Of a stretch of 64,000 nt of DNA, positions 36,069-45,622 are shown in pieces. This DNA is from Acidovorax radicis (GTDB lineage: Bacteria > Pseudomonadota > Gammaproteobacteria > Burkholderiales > Burkholderiaceae_C). Within the stretch, counting starts at the first letter, position 1; each line of letters opens with the position of its first letter. The position numbers were made by a program, and so were the translations under genes. The stretch spans positions 1,798,001 to 1,862,000 of the forward strand of contig NZ_CP075184.1 in NCBI RefSeq assembly GCF_020510705.1. Direction: 5' to 3'. The notes below the pieces were generated by a model. It was not told where the DNA came from, searched no databases, and saw only the letters and a list, made by a program, of their open reading frames with translations.

Positions 36069-37736
36069 ATGAGCCGGATGAAATGGGGCATTGCACTGCG
36101 ACTGGGTGTCTTGCTGGCGTCGTTCAGTGTTTTTGCGGCCACGCTCGCGGCCTACTACGCATTTGACTCCAGCAGCGACCGTCTCCAGGCGCGGTCTGAG
36201 CGCTCACTGCTGGCCACCACCCAGGTGCTGGCCCGCCACATGCAGTCGGGATTTGGCACGGTGGCGCGGGACACCACGTTTCTCGCCAGCGTGGCGGGCG
36301 CCGACAGCGATCTCGGGCGGCTGGCCGAAGTGTTCAGGGCCAACCTGGCCGCTCATCCCAGTTATCTGCAGATCCGCTTCATCGGCGCGCAAAACCACGG
36401 GTTGGAGCTGGTGCGCGTCGACCGCGTGGGAAATGCCTTGGTGCGAGCCTCCGAAGAGGCGCTGCAGGAAAAGTCCCATGTTCCTTTTGTCTTTGAGGCG
36501 CTCGCTCTGCGCCCGGGAGAGGTCTACATCTCTGACTTCGGCATCAACCACGAGAACGGGGTAGATGAACAGGCCCTTCCGGTGTTCAGCATGGCGTCAC
36601 CCGTGCTGCGGGGTGGGCAGGTGCACGGTGTCGTGGTGGTGCGCGTGGCGGCGCAAGCGTTTTTGCAGAACTTCAACAGCGCCTTGCCAACACCGTACGG
36701 ATTTTTTCTGAGCAACCGGTGGGGCGATTTTCTGATGCACCCCGATTCGTCGCAGACCTTCGGATTTGACCGGGGGCAGCGCATTCTTATTCAAGACGCG
36801 TTTGCGCCGGTGGCAACGCTGATTGATGGAAGCACATCCGAGGTGGTGCTGGGCCAGCCGGGCACAGACGATGAGGAAGCCCGCGTATTTTCTTTTGTGC
36901 GCATGCCTTACGGACGTCCAACGGAGGGGCGCTTCATGGTGGTGGGCCTTTCACAGCCTTTGGCTGCGGTGCAGGGTGAGGTGGGCGACCTTGGGCGCAG
37001 TATTCTCAAAATCCTGTTGCTGTTGGGTGCCGTTGGGGTGGTGCTGGCCACCTGGGTGTCGCGTGTTGTCACCCAGCCGATTCAGGCCATGGTGGTTGCC
37101 GCCAAAGCCTTTTCGCAGGGGCAGCCCCATGGCGAACTGCCCGTGCACCGCACCGATGAAATGGGCGAGCTGGCCCGCAGTTTTCATGACATGGAGCAGC
37201 AGATCAGCCGCCAGATCAGGCAGCTCAATGCCAGCCATGACGCCATGGCCCACCTGGCCCACCACGACACACTGACCGGTCTGTCCAACCGTCGCATGTT
37301 TGAACAGATCCTCGAACGAGAACTGGAGCGCGTGCGGCGCAGCGGATGCGGCTGTGCACTGCTGTTTGTGGATCTGGATGACTTCAAGGCCATTAACGAT
37401 GCGCAGGGCCATGCCATGGGCGACCTCGTGCTGCGGGCCGTGGCGCAGACCATTGTGGCGGCGGTGCGGCAGATCGACACCGTGGCGCGACTGGCGGGAG
37501 ACGAGTTCACCGTGTTGTGTGAAAACGTGGATTCCGATGCCGGGGCGCTGCTTGTGGTCGCCAAGTTGGAGCGGGCCTTTGCGCAACCCCTGGTGGTCGA
37601 CGGTCAGTCGTTCTCCGTGCGCGCCAGCATTGGCGTGAGCCTGTTCCCGCGCGACGCCGCCGATGCGCACGCATTGCTAGCCAGCGCTGACGCGGCCATG
37701 TACCGTGTCAAACAGAGCCACCGACGAAGGGTTTGA
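36069..37736 (+). CDS. Membrane diguanylate cyclase with CACHE-type sensor, HAMP and GGDEF
   Basis: The 555-residue protein has a first membrane helix (about 9-30), a periplasmic double-CACHE-like sensor (about 35-310, with VYISDFGINHENG and GFFLSNRWGDFLMHP), a second helix (LLLLGAVGVVLATWVS), a HAMP linker and a C-terminal GGDEF domain. The active-site loop reads RLAGDEF, with Ala for the first Gly, a change found in active cyclases. RQID five residues earlier is an intact inhibitory I-site. There is no EAL domain. Its start lies 3 bases after the PotD-like gene, so the two should be co-translated and probably form one sensory unit. Confidence 0.88.
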   Translation: MSRMKWGIALRLGVLLASFSVFAATLAAYYAFDSSSDRLQARSERSLLATTQVLARHMQSGFGTVARDTTFLASVAGADSDLGRLAEVFRANLAAHPSYLQIRFIGAQNHGLELVRVDRVGNALVRASEEALQEKSHVPFVFEALALRPGEVYISDFGINHENGVDEQALPVFSMASPVLRGGQVHGVVVVRVAAQAFLQNFNSALPTPYGFFLSNRWGDFLMHPDSSQTFGFDRGQRILIQDAFAPVATLIDGSTSEVVLGQPGTDDEEARVFSFVRMPYGRPTEGRFMVVGLSQPLAAVQGEVGDLGRSILKILLLLGAVGVVLATWVSRVVTQPIQAMVVAAKAFSQGQPHGELPVHRTDEMGELARSFHDMEQQISRQIRQLNASHDAMAHLAHHDTLTGLSNRRMFEQILERELERVRRSGCGCALLFVDLDDFKAINDAQGHAMGDLVLRAVAQTIVAAVRQIDTVARLAGDEFTVLCENVDSDAGALLVVAKLERAFAQPLVVDGQSFSVRASIGVSLFPRDAADAHALLASADAAMYRVKQSHRRRV

Positions 37737-37786
37737 GTCAGCCTGGGGCGGTAGGCTGTGTCCGATCCACCTTCATGAGACGAGCC

Positions 37787-39433
37787 ATGCCTTCTATTTT
37801 TGACCAGCACCTGTCCCGTAACGAAGCCAACTTTGCCGCCCTGTCGCCCCTGTCGTTCATCGAGCGCACCGCCGAGGTCTACCCCGACCGCCTGGCCATC
37901 GTGCACGGCGCGCTGCGCCAGACCTGGGCGCAGACCTACGCGCGCTGCCGCCAGCTGGCCAGCGCACTGACCAAGGCTGGCATCGGCAAAAACGACACCG
38001 TGGCTGTGATGCTGCCCAACACGCCTCCGATGGTGGAGGCGCACTTTGGCGTGCCCATGGCGGGCGCGGTGCTCAACACCCTCAACACCCGGCTGGACCC
38101 TGAAGCCATTGCCTTCATGCTCGACCACGGTGAGGCCAAGGCCGTGATCGTGGACCCGGAATTCAGCGGCACCATGGCCAAGGCGCTGGCCCTGCGCACC
38201 GCCACCACCCCCCTGCGCGTGATTGAGGTGCAGGACGCGCTTTACGGTCCCGCCGTGCAAAGCCTGGGCGGCACCGACTACGAGGCCTTTGTGGCCAGTG
38301 GCGACGCGGCCTTTGCCTGGAGCCTGCCCGCCGACGAGTGGGATGCGATTGCGCTCAACTACACCAGCGGCACCACCGGCAACCCCAAGGGCGTGGTCTA
38401 CCACCACCGGGGCGCGGCCACCAACGCCATCAGCAACGTGCTGGAGTGGGACATGCCCAAGCACGCGGTCTACCTGTGGACCTTGCCCATGTTCCACTGC
38501 AACGGCTGGTGCTTTCCGTGGACCATCGCGGCGCGCGCCGGCGTCAACGTGTGCCTGCGCCGCGTGGACGCGCAGGCCATCTTCGACGCCATTCGCCACC
38601 ACGGCGTCACACACTACTGCGGCGCGCCCATCGTGCACGGCCTGCTGGTCAACGCGCCCGATGCGATGAAGGCGGGTGTGCCCGCAGGCGTCAAGGCCAT
38701 GGTGGCGGGCGCGGCGCCACCGGCCTCGATGATCGAAGGCATGGAAAAGATGGGCTTCGATCTGACCCATGTGTACGGCCTGACTGAGGTGTACGGCCCC
38801 GCCACCGTGTGCGCCAAGCGCGAGGCCTGGGATGCCCTGGACATTGGCGAGCGCGCCCGCCTCAACGCCCGCCAGGGCGTGCGCTACCACCTGCAGCGCG
38901 ATGTGCGCGTGCTGGACCCCGAGACGATGCTGCCCGTGCCGCAGGACGGCGAAACCATGGGCGAGATCATGTTCAAGGGCAACATCGCCATGAAGGGCTA
39001 CCTGAAGAACCCCAAGGCCACCGACGAGGCCTTTGCGGGCGGCTGGTTCCACAGCGGCGACCTGGCCGTGCAGTACCCTGACGGCTACATCAAGATCAAG
39101 GACCGCAGCAAGGACATCATCATCTCGGGCGGCGAGAACATCTCGTCCATCGAGGTCGAAGACGTGCTCTATCGCCACCCCGACGTGCTGGCCGCCGCCG
39201 TGGTGGCCAAACCCGATGCGAAATGGGGTGAAACGCCTTGCGCCTTTGTCGAGCTCAAAGCCGGTGCCACCGCGACACCTGAAGACATCGTGGCCCACTG
39301 CAAGAAGCATCTGGCGGGCTTCAAGGTGCCGCGCGCCGTGGTGTTTGGCGAACTGCCCAAGACCAGCACGGGCAAGATCCAGAAGTTCGAGCTGCGCAAG
39401 CAGGCGGGTTCTGCAGCTGCGATCAACGTCTGA
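37787..39433 (+). CDS. AMP-forming acyl-CoA synthetase
   Basis: The 548-residue adenylate-forming enzyme activates a fatty or related acid with ATP and CoA. Motifs: NYTSGTTGNPKGVVYHHRGA (P-loop-like), VYGLTEVYGP, GWFHSGDLAVQYPDGYIKIK and the catalytic Lys near TSTGKIQKFELR. Segments such as FHCNGWCFPWTIAARAGVN resemble medium-chain and methylmercaptopropionyl-CoA ligases, so the exact substrate is open. The ATG at 37787 is preferred to ATG 37775 and to an earlier start overlapping the cyclase gene. Confidence 0.92.
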   Translation: MPSIFDQHLSRNEANFAALSPLSFIERTAEVYPDRLAIVHGALRQTWAQTYARCRQLASALTKAGIGKNDTVAVMLPNTPPMVEAHFGVPMAGAVLNTLNTRLDPEAIAFMLDHGEAKAVIVDPEFSGTMAKALALRTATTPLRVIEVQDALYGPAVQSLGGTDYEAFVASGDAAFAWSLPADEWDAIALNYTSGTTGNPKGVVYHHRGAATNAISNVLEWDMPKHAVYLWTLPMFHCNGWCFPWTIAARAGVNVCLRRVDAQAIFDAIRHHGVTHYCGAPIVHGLLVNAPDAMKAGVPAGVKAMVAGAAPPASMIEGMEKMGFDLTHVYGLTEVYGPATVCAKREAWDALDIGERARLNARQGVRYHLQRDVRVLDPETMLPVPQDGETMGEIMFKGNIAMKGYLKNPKATDEAFAGGWFHSGDLAVQYPDGYIKIKDRSKDIIISGGENISSIEVEDVLYRHPDVLAAAVVAKPDAKWGETPCAFVELKAGATATPEDIVAHCKKHLAGFKVPRAVVFGELPKTSTGKIQKFELRKQAGSAAAINV

Positions 39434-39570
39434 TGCTGGCTCCGGCGATTTCATCGGCTACCACCAGCATAGGACCCGTGAATGCATTGCTTCCAACGGG
39501 CCTGGGTCGCTGCGCTGGCGGCCGCTTGGGGGTGGGGCGTGGCCGTTGGTGGTGATTCGTGTTTTAGGTA

Positions 39571-39627
39571 TTTTTGGCCTATAGCGCTTATGTATTAAGC
39601 GATAGTAGCTATATAAAACATAGCAAA
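39571..39627 (-). repeat. Dispersed intergenic repeat, copy C
   Basis: Read on the minus strand: TTTGCTATGTTTTATATAGC, then TACTATCGCTTAATACATAA, then GCGCTATAGGCCAAAAA. It has the same layout as copies A and B and lies between the convergent acyl-CoA synthetase and phoD genes. Confidence 0.7.
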
Positions 39628-39684
39628 TGCGGCATGCCGTTGCGCTCATGGTGGCCATGCGTCCATGCGGCCCGGGGCCCCGTT

Positions 39685-41256
39685 CTACAGGTCCCGCCGG
39701 GGGCCGGGTGCGCCATCCTCGACCACAAAACGCGCCAGCGTATGGGCGCCGCTGTCCGCTCGCAGCGGGTCGTCAACGGCGCGCAGTGTGGTGGTCCAGC
39801 GCTGCGGGGTGATGTCGGCGAGGCCGTAGCCGCGCTCATCGCAGCGCGCCAGCAGCACATGGGGGTTGTGCCGAACGATGGCATCCACCTTGTCTTGTGA
39901 AGTGCCTGAGCGCGATGAAATGGATGTGCCGCAGAACTCGCTGGCGATCACGGGGGCGCTGGCGCGCTCCGGGTCTGCGAGCACCTTGCACACATAGTTC
40001 TGGTGGATGTCCCCGCCCAACAGCACGGTGTTGCGCTGCGGGTGACGCTGTAGCGATTGCAACAGCCGGCCCCGTGCGGCGGGGTAGCCGTCCCAGGTGT
40101 CGGTGCTGCGTTTGCCCGAGGGGTAATGGCGCGGCGAAAACAGGGTTTGTTGTGCGATCACGCTCCAGTGGGGGGCGGCCCCGCCCAAAGAAGCGGCGCC
40201 TTCGGCCAGGCGCTGGTTGAGCCAGTGCTCCTGGGCGGCGCCCAGCAGGGTGCGTGTGGGGTCGGCCAGGGCGGGGCAGTCGTCAGGCTGCACACCGCTG
40301 GCGCCGCTGCTGCCCGGTTTGCGGCAAGCCTGCCATTGGCGAAACTGGCGCGCATCCAGCAAATGCAGTTGCGCCAGGCGGCCCCAGGCCAGGCTGCGGT
40401 AGACCTGCAGCGCACCGATGCCCCGCGCCAGGCTGGCGGCGCGCAGGGGCATGTGTTCATAAAACGCCTGCCATCCGGCCAGGCGCATGGCCGTGAACGC
40501 TGCGGCGTCGCCATCGCGCCCTAATTCGCCTGCGTAGTCGTTTTGTACCTCATGGTCGTCCCACGTGGTGCTCCAGGGGCAGGCGGCATGGGCGGCCTGC
40601 AGCAGCGGGTCGCTTTTGTGCAGCGCATAGCGGTCGCGGTAGTCGGCCAGTGCCTGCGCAGCACGCAGGGTGTGCACGCGGGCGAGGCCCGTTGTCTCTT
40701 TGGGGCTAGCGTATTCGTAGATATAGTCGCCCAGAAACAGCACCAGGTCTGGCGCGTCGGCCACGACGTGGCTCCAGGCGGCATAGTGACCATGCTCCCA
40801 CCGCTGGCACGATGCAAAAGCCACGCGCAGCCGTGCGGGCAGATCCCCCAAGGCCGGCGCCGTGCGGGTGCGGCCAGCGGCACTGGTGGCCCCCCCTGTC
40901 TGAAAGCGGTAGTGGTACCAGCGGTCGGGCTTGAGGCCCTGAAGTTCCACATGGATGCTGTGACCCCATTCGGGCAGCGCCTGCACCTGGCCGCGCTGCA
41001 CGATCTGGCGAAAGCCGGCATCGTCGGCCAGCTCCCAATGCACCGTCAGTGCAGACTGCGCGGCTGCGGGCCCGGTGGGCAAAAGGCGGGTCCAGAGCAC
41101 CACCCCGTCAGGGGTGGGATCGCCGCTGGCGATGCCGAGGGCGAAGGGGTTGGTGGCAAGGGCCGGCGGGTTGCTCCAGGCCCAGCGGGGCAGGCTGGTA
41201 GCGGTGGCTGCCCAAGCCGCTTTCTCAAGGAACGCGCGGCGTGCGAGCGGATGCAT
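39685..41256 (-). CDS. phoD: Alkaline phosphatase D (PhoD family)
   Basis: PhoD is a secreted metal-dependent phosphodiesterase/phosphatase. The 523-residue protein has a Tat-type signal (ARRAFLEKAAWAATA), an N-terminal fibronectin-like part (FALGIASGDPTPDGVVLWTR), and the metallophosphatase core with FASCQRWEHGHYAAW, DLVLFLGDYIYEY, TTWDDHEVQNDYAGE, QQTLFSP and GGDIHQNYVC. It starts 3 bases after the diguanylate cyclase gene, forming an operon. The C-terminal half is normal in length and no lesion is seen. Confidence 0.92.
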   Translation of the reverse strand: MHPLARRAFLEKAAWAATATSLPRWAWSNPPALATNPFALGIASGDPTPDGVVLWTRLLPTGPAAAQSALTVHWELADDAGFRQIVQRGQVQALPEWGHSIHVELQGLKPDRWYHYRFQTGGATSAAGRTRTAPALGDLPARLRVAFASCQRWEHGHYAAWSHVVADAPDLVLFLGDYIYEYASPKETTGLARVHTLRAAQALADYRDRYALHKSDPLLQAAHAACPWSTTWDDHEVQNDYAGELGRDGDAAAFTAMRLAGWQAFYEHMPLRAASLARGIGALQVYRSLAWGRLAQLHLLDARQFRQWQACRKPGSSGASGVQPDDCPALADPTRTLLGAAQEHWLNQRLAEGAASLGGAAPHWSVIAQQTLFSPRHYPSGKRSTDTWDGYPAARGRLLQSLQRHPQRNTVLLGGDIHQNYVCKVLADPERASAPVIASEFCGTSISSRSGTSQDKVDAIVRHNPHVLLARCDERGYGLADITPQRWTTTLRAVDDPLRADSGAHTLARFVVEDGAPGPRRDL

Positions 41257-41259
41257 GGT

Positions 41260-42795
41260 TCAGGCGGCCACCACGCGGTTTTTGCCGGAGCGCTTGGCCA
41301 GATACATGGCTTGGTCGGCGCGGCCAATCGCGTCGGCACTGCTCTCTGAGCCGTTGAGCTGGGCCACACCGGCGCTGAAGGTGATGAGCACCTTTTCGGC
41401 CCCCTGCAAAAAGAAACGCGTGGTCAGCTCACGCTGCAGCCGGGTCATGGCTGCCACGCCGCTTTCTGCGGCCGTGTCTGGCAAAACAATCACGAATTCT
41501 TCGCCGCCGTAGCGTGCGAGCAGGTCCTGTGGCCGCATGACTTCGCGCGTGACCTGCGTCAGGTGAACCAGGGCGGCATCGCCGCCAGCGTGGCCGAGGC
41601 GGTCGTTGAGTGACTTGAAGTTGTCCACGTCGAGCAATGCGACGCACAGTGGCGAACCCAGTCGCCGCGCCCGGGCGATCTCGCGTTCCATCGCTTCGTC
41701 AAGGCCCTTGCGGTTGAGTGACCCCGTCAGCAAGTCATGGCGCGCCTGGGCGCTGGCGCGGTCGAGTTCCTCTTGCAAATGGATGACCTCGGCCCGTTTG
41801 GCTTCGGTGCGTTCGCGCAGATCCTGCAGCTCATCGTGTGTCATGCGGCTGTCCAGGGCCATGGCGCGTGTTGCGCTCATCACCTCTTGCAGCACAGGAG
41901 CGATGTCTTGCAGTGTGTTTGCCTTGCCTATCAGGTCGGCACATCGTTCCATCGTGCCTTGGTAGGTGGTGCTGGACGCCGTGATTTTTGCCAAACGCTC
42001 GATGAAAGTTGCCAGCATGTCCTTCATCTGCTCTTGGGCTTCAAGCGCACGGGCCTTCGCTTCCGTCTGTTTGAAGATCACATCCTTGAGCCGCCGCTGC
42101 ACGTCATCCAGACGTCGGAGCGTCAGTGGCGGTGTGGCGGCCGTCATCAAGGCTTCGGCCTGGCCTTGCAGCCAGCGATCGTCCACGCTCAAGACGGCGA
42201 TGTTCTCGAACACCATGTGCAGCAGTTCCAATAGCAGCGCGCGTATGGCGGACTGGTCTTCACTGGCAAACGACAGGCGGTATGTGAAATTGCCCAGCAG
42301 GGTCTGGGTGTCCGCGACCGACGGGGCTGGTTCGCGCAGAAAGGTCACGAGCTGCTGGCCCAGGCCAATCACCCTGGCGTCATCATCGCCCAGTGCGGGC
42401 AAGGTGTTGTCTATCAGCCGGGCGATTGTTTCAGCCAGGTCTGGCGGCAGTTCGCTCAGCGCTGACGTTGCGGTGACTATTTCAACGGGGGAGGAGGCGG
42501 CGGCCGGATTGAGTCCCAGGTTCGCGTAACCCACCATCACACTTTGCAGCGACGTCCAGTCCTTGGTGATGATGGCCCGCTCAAACTGGGTCAGCAGCCG
42601 CTTTTGGGCTGGCGTCTGGCCAGGCAAGACCCGCAGGATGCTGCTCAGCGGCCCTTCCGGGAAGGGCTGCGGGCTTCGAACGCCCGCGATTTCCTCGTAA
42701 AGCGCGAGGTAGTTGTCGGGCGTGGGGGACAGTCGGCGCGCTGCCAGTTGTTTGAATGTCTCGCGCGCAATCTCGGAAGGGGGTCGGTCGGCCAT
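41260..42795 (-). CDS. Cytoplasmic diguanylate cyclase (GGDEF)
   Basis: The 511-residue protein has no membrane helix. A long helical N-terminal region (about 1-340, including LRRLDDVQRRLKDVIFKQTE and a coiled coil near LRERTEAKRAEVIHLQEEL) resembles the sensor part of cyclases such as DgcB or SiaD relatives. The GGDEF domain follows with HDLLTGSLNRKGLDE, LDVDNFKSLNDRLGH and the active-site ARYGGEEF. RPQD five residues before it is an intact I-site. The gene is upstream of phoD in the same operon, so c-di-GMP output and phosphatase export may respond together; that link is inference. Confidence 0.9.
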   Translation of the reverse strand: MADRPPSEIARETFKQLAARRLSPTPDNYLALYEEIAGVRSPQPFPEGPLSSILRVLPGQTPAQKRLLTQFERAIITKDWTSLQSVMVGYANLGLNPAAASSPVEIVTATSALSELPPDLAETIARLIDNTLPALGDDDARVIGLGQQLVTFLREPAPSVADTQTLLGNFTYRLSFASEDQSAIRALLLELLHMVFENIAVLSVDDRWLQGQAEALMTAATPPLTLRRLDDVQRRLKDVIFKQTEAKARALEAQEQMKDMLATFIERLAKITASSTTYQGTMERCADLIGKANTLQDIAPVLQEVMSATRAMALDSRMTHDELQDLRERTEAKRAEVIHLQEELDRASAQARHDLLTGSLNRKGLDEAMEREIARARRLGSPLCVALLDVDNFKSLNDRLGHAGGDAALVHLTQVTREVMRPQDLLARYGGEEFVIVLPDTAAESGVAAMTRLQRELTTRFFLQGAEKVLITFSAGVAQLNGSESSADAIGRADQAMYLAKRSGKNRVVAA

Positions 42796-42893
42796 TTAGG
42801 GCACCAGTGCATGGGGCTGAGAGGGCAGAGTGTGACACAGCAACGGCGCACATACAGGCGTCACGGGCCACCCTCCCGTTGGGGCCGACCGGG

Positions 42894-43868
42894 TCAGTTC
42901 ACCATCACGAGTTTGCCCATGACCCCGCGTGAGCCCATGTGGGCATACGCTGCGGGCAACTCGGCCATGGGCATGGTGTGGTCGATCACCGGTTTGATTT
43001 TGCCTTGCGCATACCACTGTGCTAGCTCGCCCATCATGGCCGCGTTGGCCTTGGGTTCACGTTTGGCAAAATCCCCCCAGAACACGCCCACAATCGACGC
43101 GCCCTTGAGCAGCGCCAGATTGAACGGCAGGGCAGGGATGGGGCCCGCAGCAAAACCCACCACCAGGTAACGACCGCGCCATGCGATGGAGCGAAAGGCC
43201 GGTTCCGCGAAGTCGCCGCCTACGGGGTCGTAGATGACGTCCGGTCCTTTGCCATCGGTCAGGGCCTTGATGGCGTCGCGCAAGTTCTCCTTGCTGTAGT
43301 TGATGGTGGCGTCTGCACCAATGGTGGTGCACAGCGCGCATTTCTCGTCACTGGAGGCTGCCGCGATCACCCGCGCGCCCATCGCCTTGGCGATCTGAAT
43401 GGCGGCCGTGCCCACGCCGCCTGCGGCACCCAGCACGAGCACCGTCTCGCCGGCCTTGAGTTGTCCGCGATCGACCAGCGCGTGGTGCGAGGTGGCGTAA
43501 ATCATAATGAAGGCGGCCGCATCCACATGCGAAAAACCGTCAGGCAATGGCATGCACAACGCGGCTGGTGCAATGGTGTGGGTGCCAAAGCCCCCGGTGC
43601 CCGAAAGACAGGCCACGTTCTGCCCGACCTTGAGGTGCGTGACGCCTTCCCCCACTGCGGCCACGACCCCTGCATATTCAGAGCCCGGCACAAAGGGCAG
43701 TGGCGGCTTCATCTGGTATTTGTTCTGCACGATCAGCAGATCGGGGAAGTTGAGGCTAGCCGCCTTGATCTCGATGAGGACCTCGCCCGCTTTGGGCGTG
43801 GGCGTGGGCAGTTCGGTCCAGGCCAGTGCGTCAACGCCGGTGGGGGTGGTACAGAGCCAAGCGTGCAT
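42894..43868 (-). CDS. NADPH:quinone oxidoreductase family protein (zinc-free MDR)
   Basis: The 324-residue enzyme belongs to the medium-chain dehydrogenase/reductase superfamily, quinone oxidoreductase type. It has the N-terminal GroES-like fold ([39 protein letters not shown]) and the Rossmann motif [20 protein letters not shown]. The structural and catalytic zinc cysteines are absent, as expected. The ATG at 43868 is used: the open frame runs on upstream for hundreds of codons antisense to surE, without homology. The start is divergent from surE. Confidence 0.9.
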   Translation of the reverse strand: MHAWLCTTPTGVDALAWTELPTPTPKAGEVLIEIKAASLNFPDLLIVQNKYQMKPPLPFVPGSEYAGVVAAVGEGVTHLKVGQNVACLSGTGGFGTHTIAPAALCMPLPDGFSHVDAAAFIMIYATSHHALVDRGQLKAGETVLVLGAAGGVGTAAIQIAKAMGARVIAAASSDEKCALCTTIGADATINYSKENLRDAIKALTDGKGPDVIYDPVGGDFAEPAFRSIAWRGRYLVVGFAAGPIPALPFNLALLKGASIVGVFWGDFAKREPKANAAMMGELAQWYAQGKIKPVIDHTMPMAELPAAYAHMGSRGVMGKLVMVN

Positions 43869-44054
43869 GGGGTGTCTCCAGGTTGTTCTGTCAAAGATGG
43901 GCTGCATGATAGGTGTGCCTTCGAGAGCCGGGATGTCCCACGAGCGACGGGTGATCGGCTGTGCCGGACAGAAAAAGCCCGTGTGTGTTTGATGACCGAT
44001 AAGGCGGTGGCGCCATGCCCCACCTACAATCGGTTGCAACCCATACGGCAACCC

Positions 44055-44843
44055 ATGAAGATTCTGATTTCCAACGACGACGGCTACCAAGCTCCCGGCA
44101 TCGTGGCTTTGTATGATGCGCTCCAATCCCTCGACGGGGTCGAGGTGGAAGTGGTTGCCCCCGAGCACAACAACAGTGCCAAATCGAATGCGCTGACATT
44201 GCATTCCCCGCTGTCCGTTCACAAGGCCTTCAACGGTTTTCGCTATGTCAACGGAACACCGGCAGACTGTGTGCACATTGCACTTACCGGTTTGTTGGGT
44301 TATCGACCTGACCTGGTGGTGTCGGGCATCAACAACGGTGCCAATATGGGAGACGACACCATTTATTCGGGCACGGTGGGTGCGGCCATGGAGGGCTATC
44401 TTTTTGGCGTTCCCGCCATCGCCTTTTCTCAAGTGGACAAGGGCTGGGGGGAACTGGAAGCCGCAGCCGCAAAGGCGCGCGAGATCGTGGCGCAGATGCG
44501 TGCGCAAAACCTGGTGGGTGAGCCGCCGTGGCTGCTCAATGTGAATATCCCCAACATGCCGCTGGATGCCTTGCGGCCCATCAAGTGGTGCCGCCTGGGG
44601 CGGCGCCATGCTGCGGAGCGCGTCATCGTGCAGGAAAGCCCCCGGGGTGAAGCGATGTACTGGATTGGGAGCGCTGGAGCGGCCAAAGACGAGGCCGAAG
44701 GGACGGATTTTTACGCCACGGCGCAGGGCCATGTATCGATCACTCCGCTCAAGGTGGATTTGACCGACCACGACAATCTGGGCCATTGGGCCCAAGCGGC
44801 GTCTCGATGGGCTGCAGGGGCGGTGATCGCTCCTGGCGTGTGA
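44055..44843 (+). CDS. surE: 5'/3'-nucleotidase SurE
   Basis: SurE is a metal-dependent nucleotidase for 5' and 3' nucleoside monophosphates that helps stress survival. The 262-residue protein has the metal motif [15 protein letters not shown] (Asp8, Asp9), the [11 protein letters not shown] loop and [32 protein letters not shown]. The ATG at 44055 matches the family start exactly; the longer frame before it is antisense to another gene. A TACAAT at 44025-44030 may be a -10 box. Its TGA overlaps the pcm ATG. Confidence 0.95.
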   Translation: MKILISNDDGYQAPGIVALYDALQSLDGVEVEVVAPEHNNSAKSNALTLHSPLSVHKAFNGFRYVNGTPADCVHIALTGLLGYRPDLVVSGINNGANMGDDTIYSGTVGAAMEGYLFGVPAIAFSQVDKGWGELEAAAAKAREIVAQMRAQNLVGEPPWLLNVNIPNMPLDALRPIKWCRLGRRHAAERVIVQESPRGEAMYWIGSAGAAKDEAEGTDFYATAQGHVSITPLKVDLTDHDNLGHWAQAASRWAAGAVIAPGV

Positions 44844-45610
44844 TGCAGCGCCGCCCCGGATTCCCGGCCAGGATGCCGGGGGCTGGCAGTGCCCCCGCAA
44901 AACCGGCGCCTCAGCCGTCGGCTGCACGCCAGTATGCTGCGGTGCCTACCGGTGTGGGGCTTGATTCATCGGCGGTCCGGGCCCGCATGGTGCAAAAGCT
45001 GGTGGCGTCTGGCATTGATTCCGCCATGGTCTTGCACGCAATGGGGTCCGTGGAGCGCCATCGATTTGTGGACAGCGCCCTGGCCAATCAGGCTTATGAA
45101 GACACCAGTCTTCCCATCGGTCTGGGGCAGACCATCTCCAAGCCCAACGTTGTGGCACGTATGTGCGAATTGTTACTGGGCGCGGAAATTGCCCGCACTG
45201 GCGGATTGGGTCGTGTTCTCGAAATTGGAACAGGTTGCGGTTATCAGGCCGCCGTTCTGAGCCTGCTGGCCCGGGAGGTCTACACCCTTGAGCGATTACG
45301 CGGCCTGCACGACAAGGCGCGTGACAACCTGCGGCCTTTCAGGCTTGCCAATGTCCATCTTCTGTTTGGAGACGGGATGCTGGGATACGCCAAAGGCGCG
45401 CCCTATGCAGCGATCATTGCCGCCGCAGGAGGCGATGCCGTACCCCAGGCTTGGTGCGATCAATTGGCTGTTGGTGGCAGGCTGGTGGCGCCCATGGCAT
45501 TGTCCGGTGGGCAGCAGATGTTGCTTGTGATAGACAAAACTCCGCACGGATTGAAACAAAACGTGCTCGAGCCGGTTCATTTTGTCCCTCTAAAATCAGG
45601 GATTGCCTGA
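44843..45610 (+). CDS. pcm: Protein-L-isoaspartate O-methyltransferase
   Basis: Pcm repairs isoaspartyl damage in proteins using S-adenosylmethionine. The 255 residues comprise an unusual 60-residue Pro/Ala-rich N-terminal extension and the conserved core: MVLHAMGSVERHRFVDSALA, YEDTSLPIGLGQTISKPNVV, the SAM motif VLEIGTGCGYQAAVLSLLA. The start ATG overlaps the surE stop as TGATG, which supports this start, although a start inside the core (near GTG/ATG 44988) cannot be ruled out. Order surE-pcm-nlpD is that of many proteobacteria. Confidence 0.93.
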   Translation: MQRRPGFPARMPGAGSAPAKPAPQPSAARQYAAVPTGVGLDSSAVRARMVQKLVASGIDSAMVLHAMGSVERHRFVDSALANQAYEDTSLPIGLGQTISKPNVVARMCELLLGAEIARTGGLGRVLEIGTGCGYQAAVLSLLAREVYTLERLRGLHDKARDNLRPFRLANVHLLFGDGMLGYAKGAPYAAIIAAAGGDAVPQAWCDQLAVGGRLVAPMALSGGQQMLLVIDKTPHGLKQNVLEPVHFVPLKSGIA

Positions 45611-45622
45611 AGGGAATTGCTT

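Noticed and set aside
37604..39454. 616-codon minus-strand frame opposite the acyl-CoA synthetase
   Set aside because: Same GC-bias effect; no domain, and the plus-strand enzyme is unmistakable.
43869..44927. Long 5' extension of the quinone oxidoreductase frame
   Set aside because: It runs antisense through surE and lacks homology; the family N-terminus starts at 43868.
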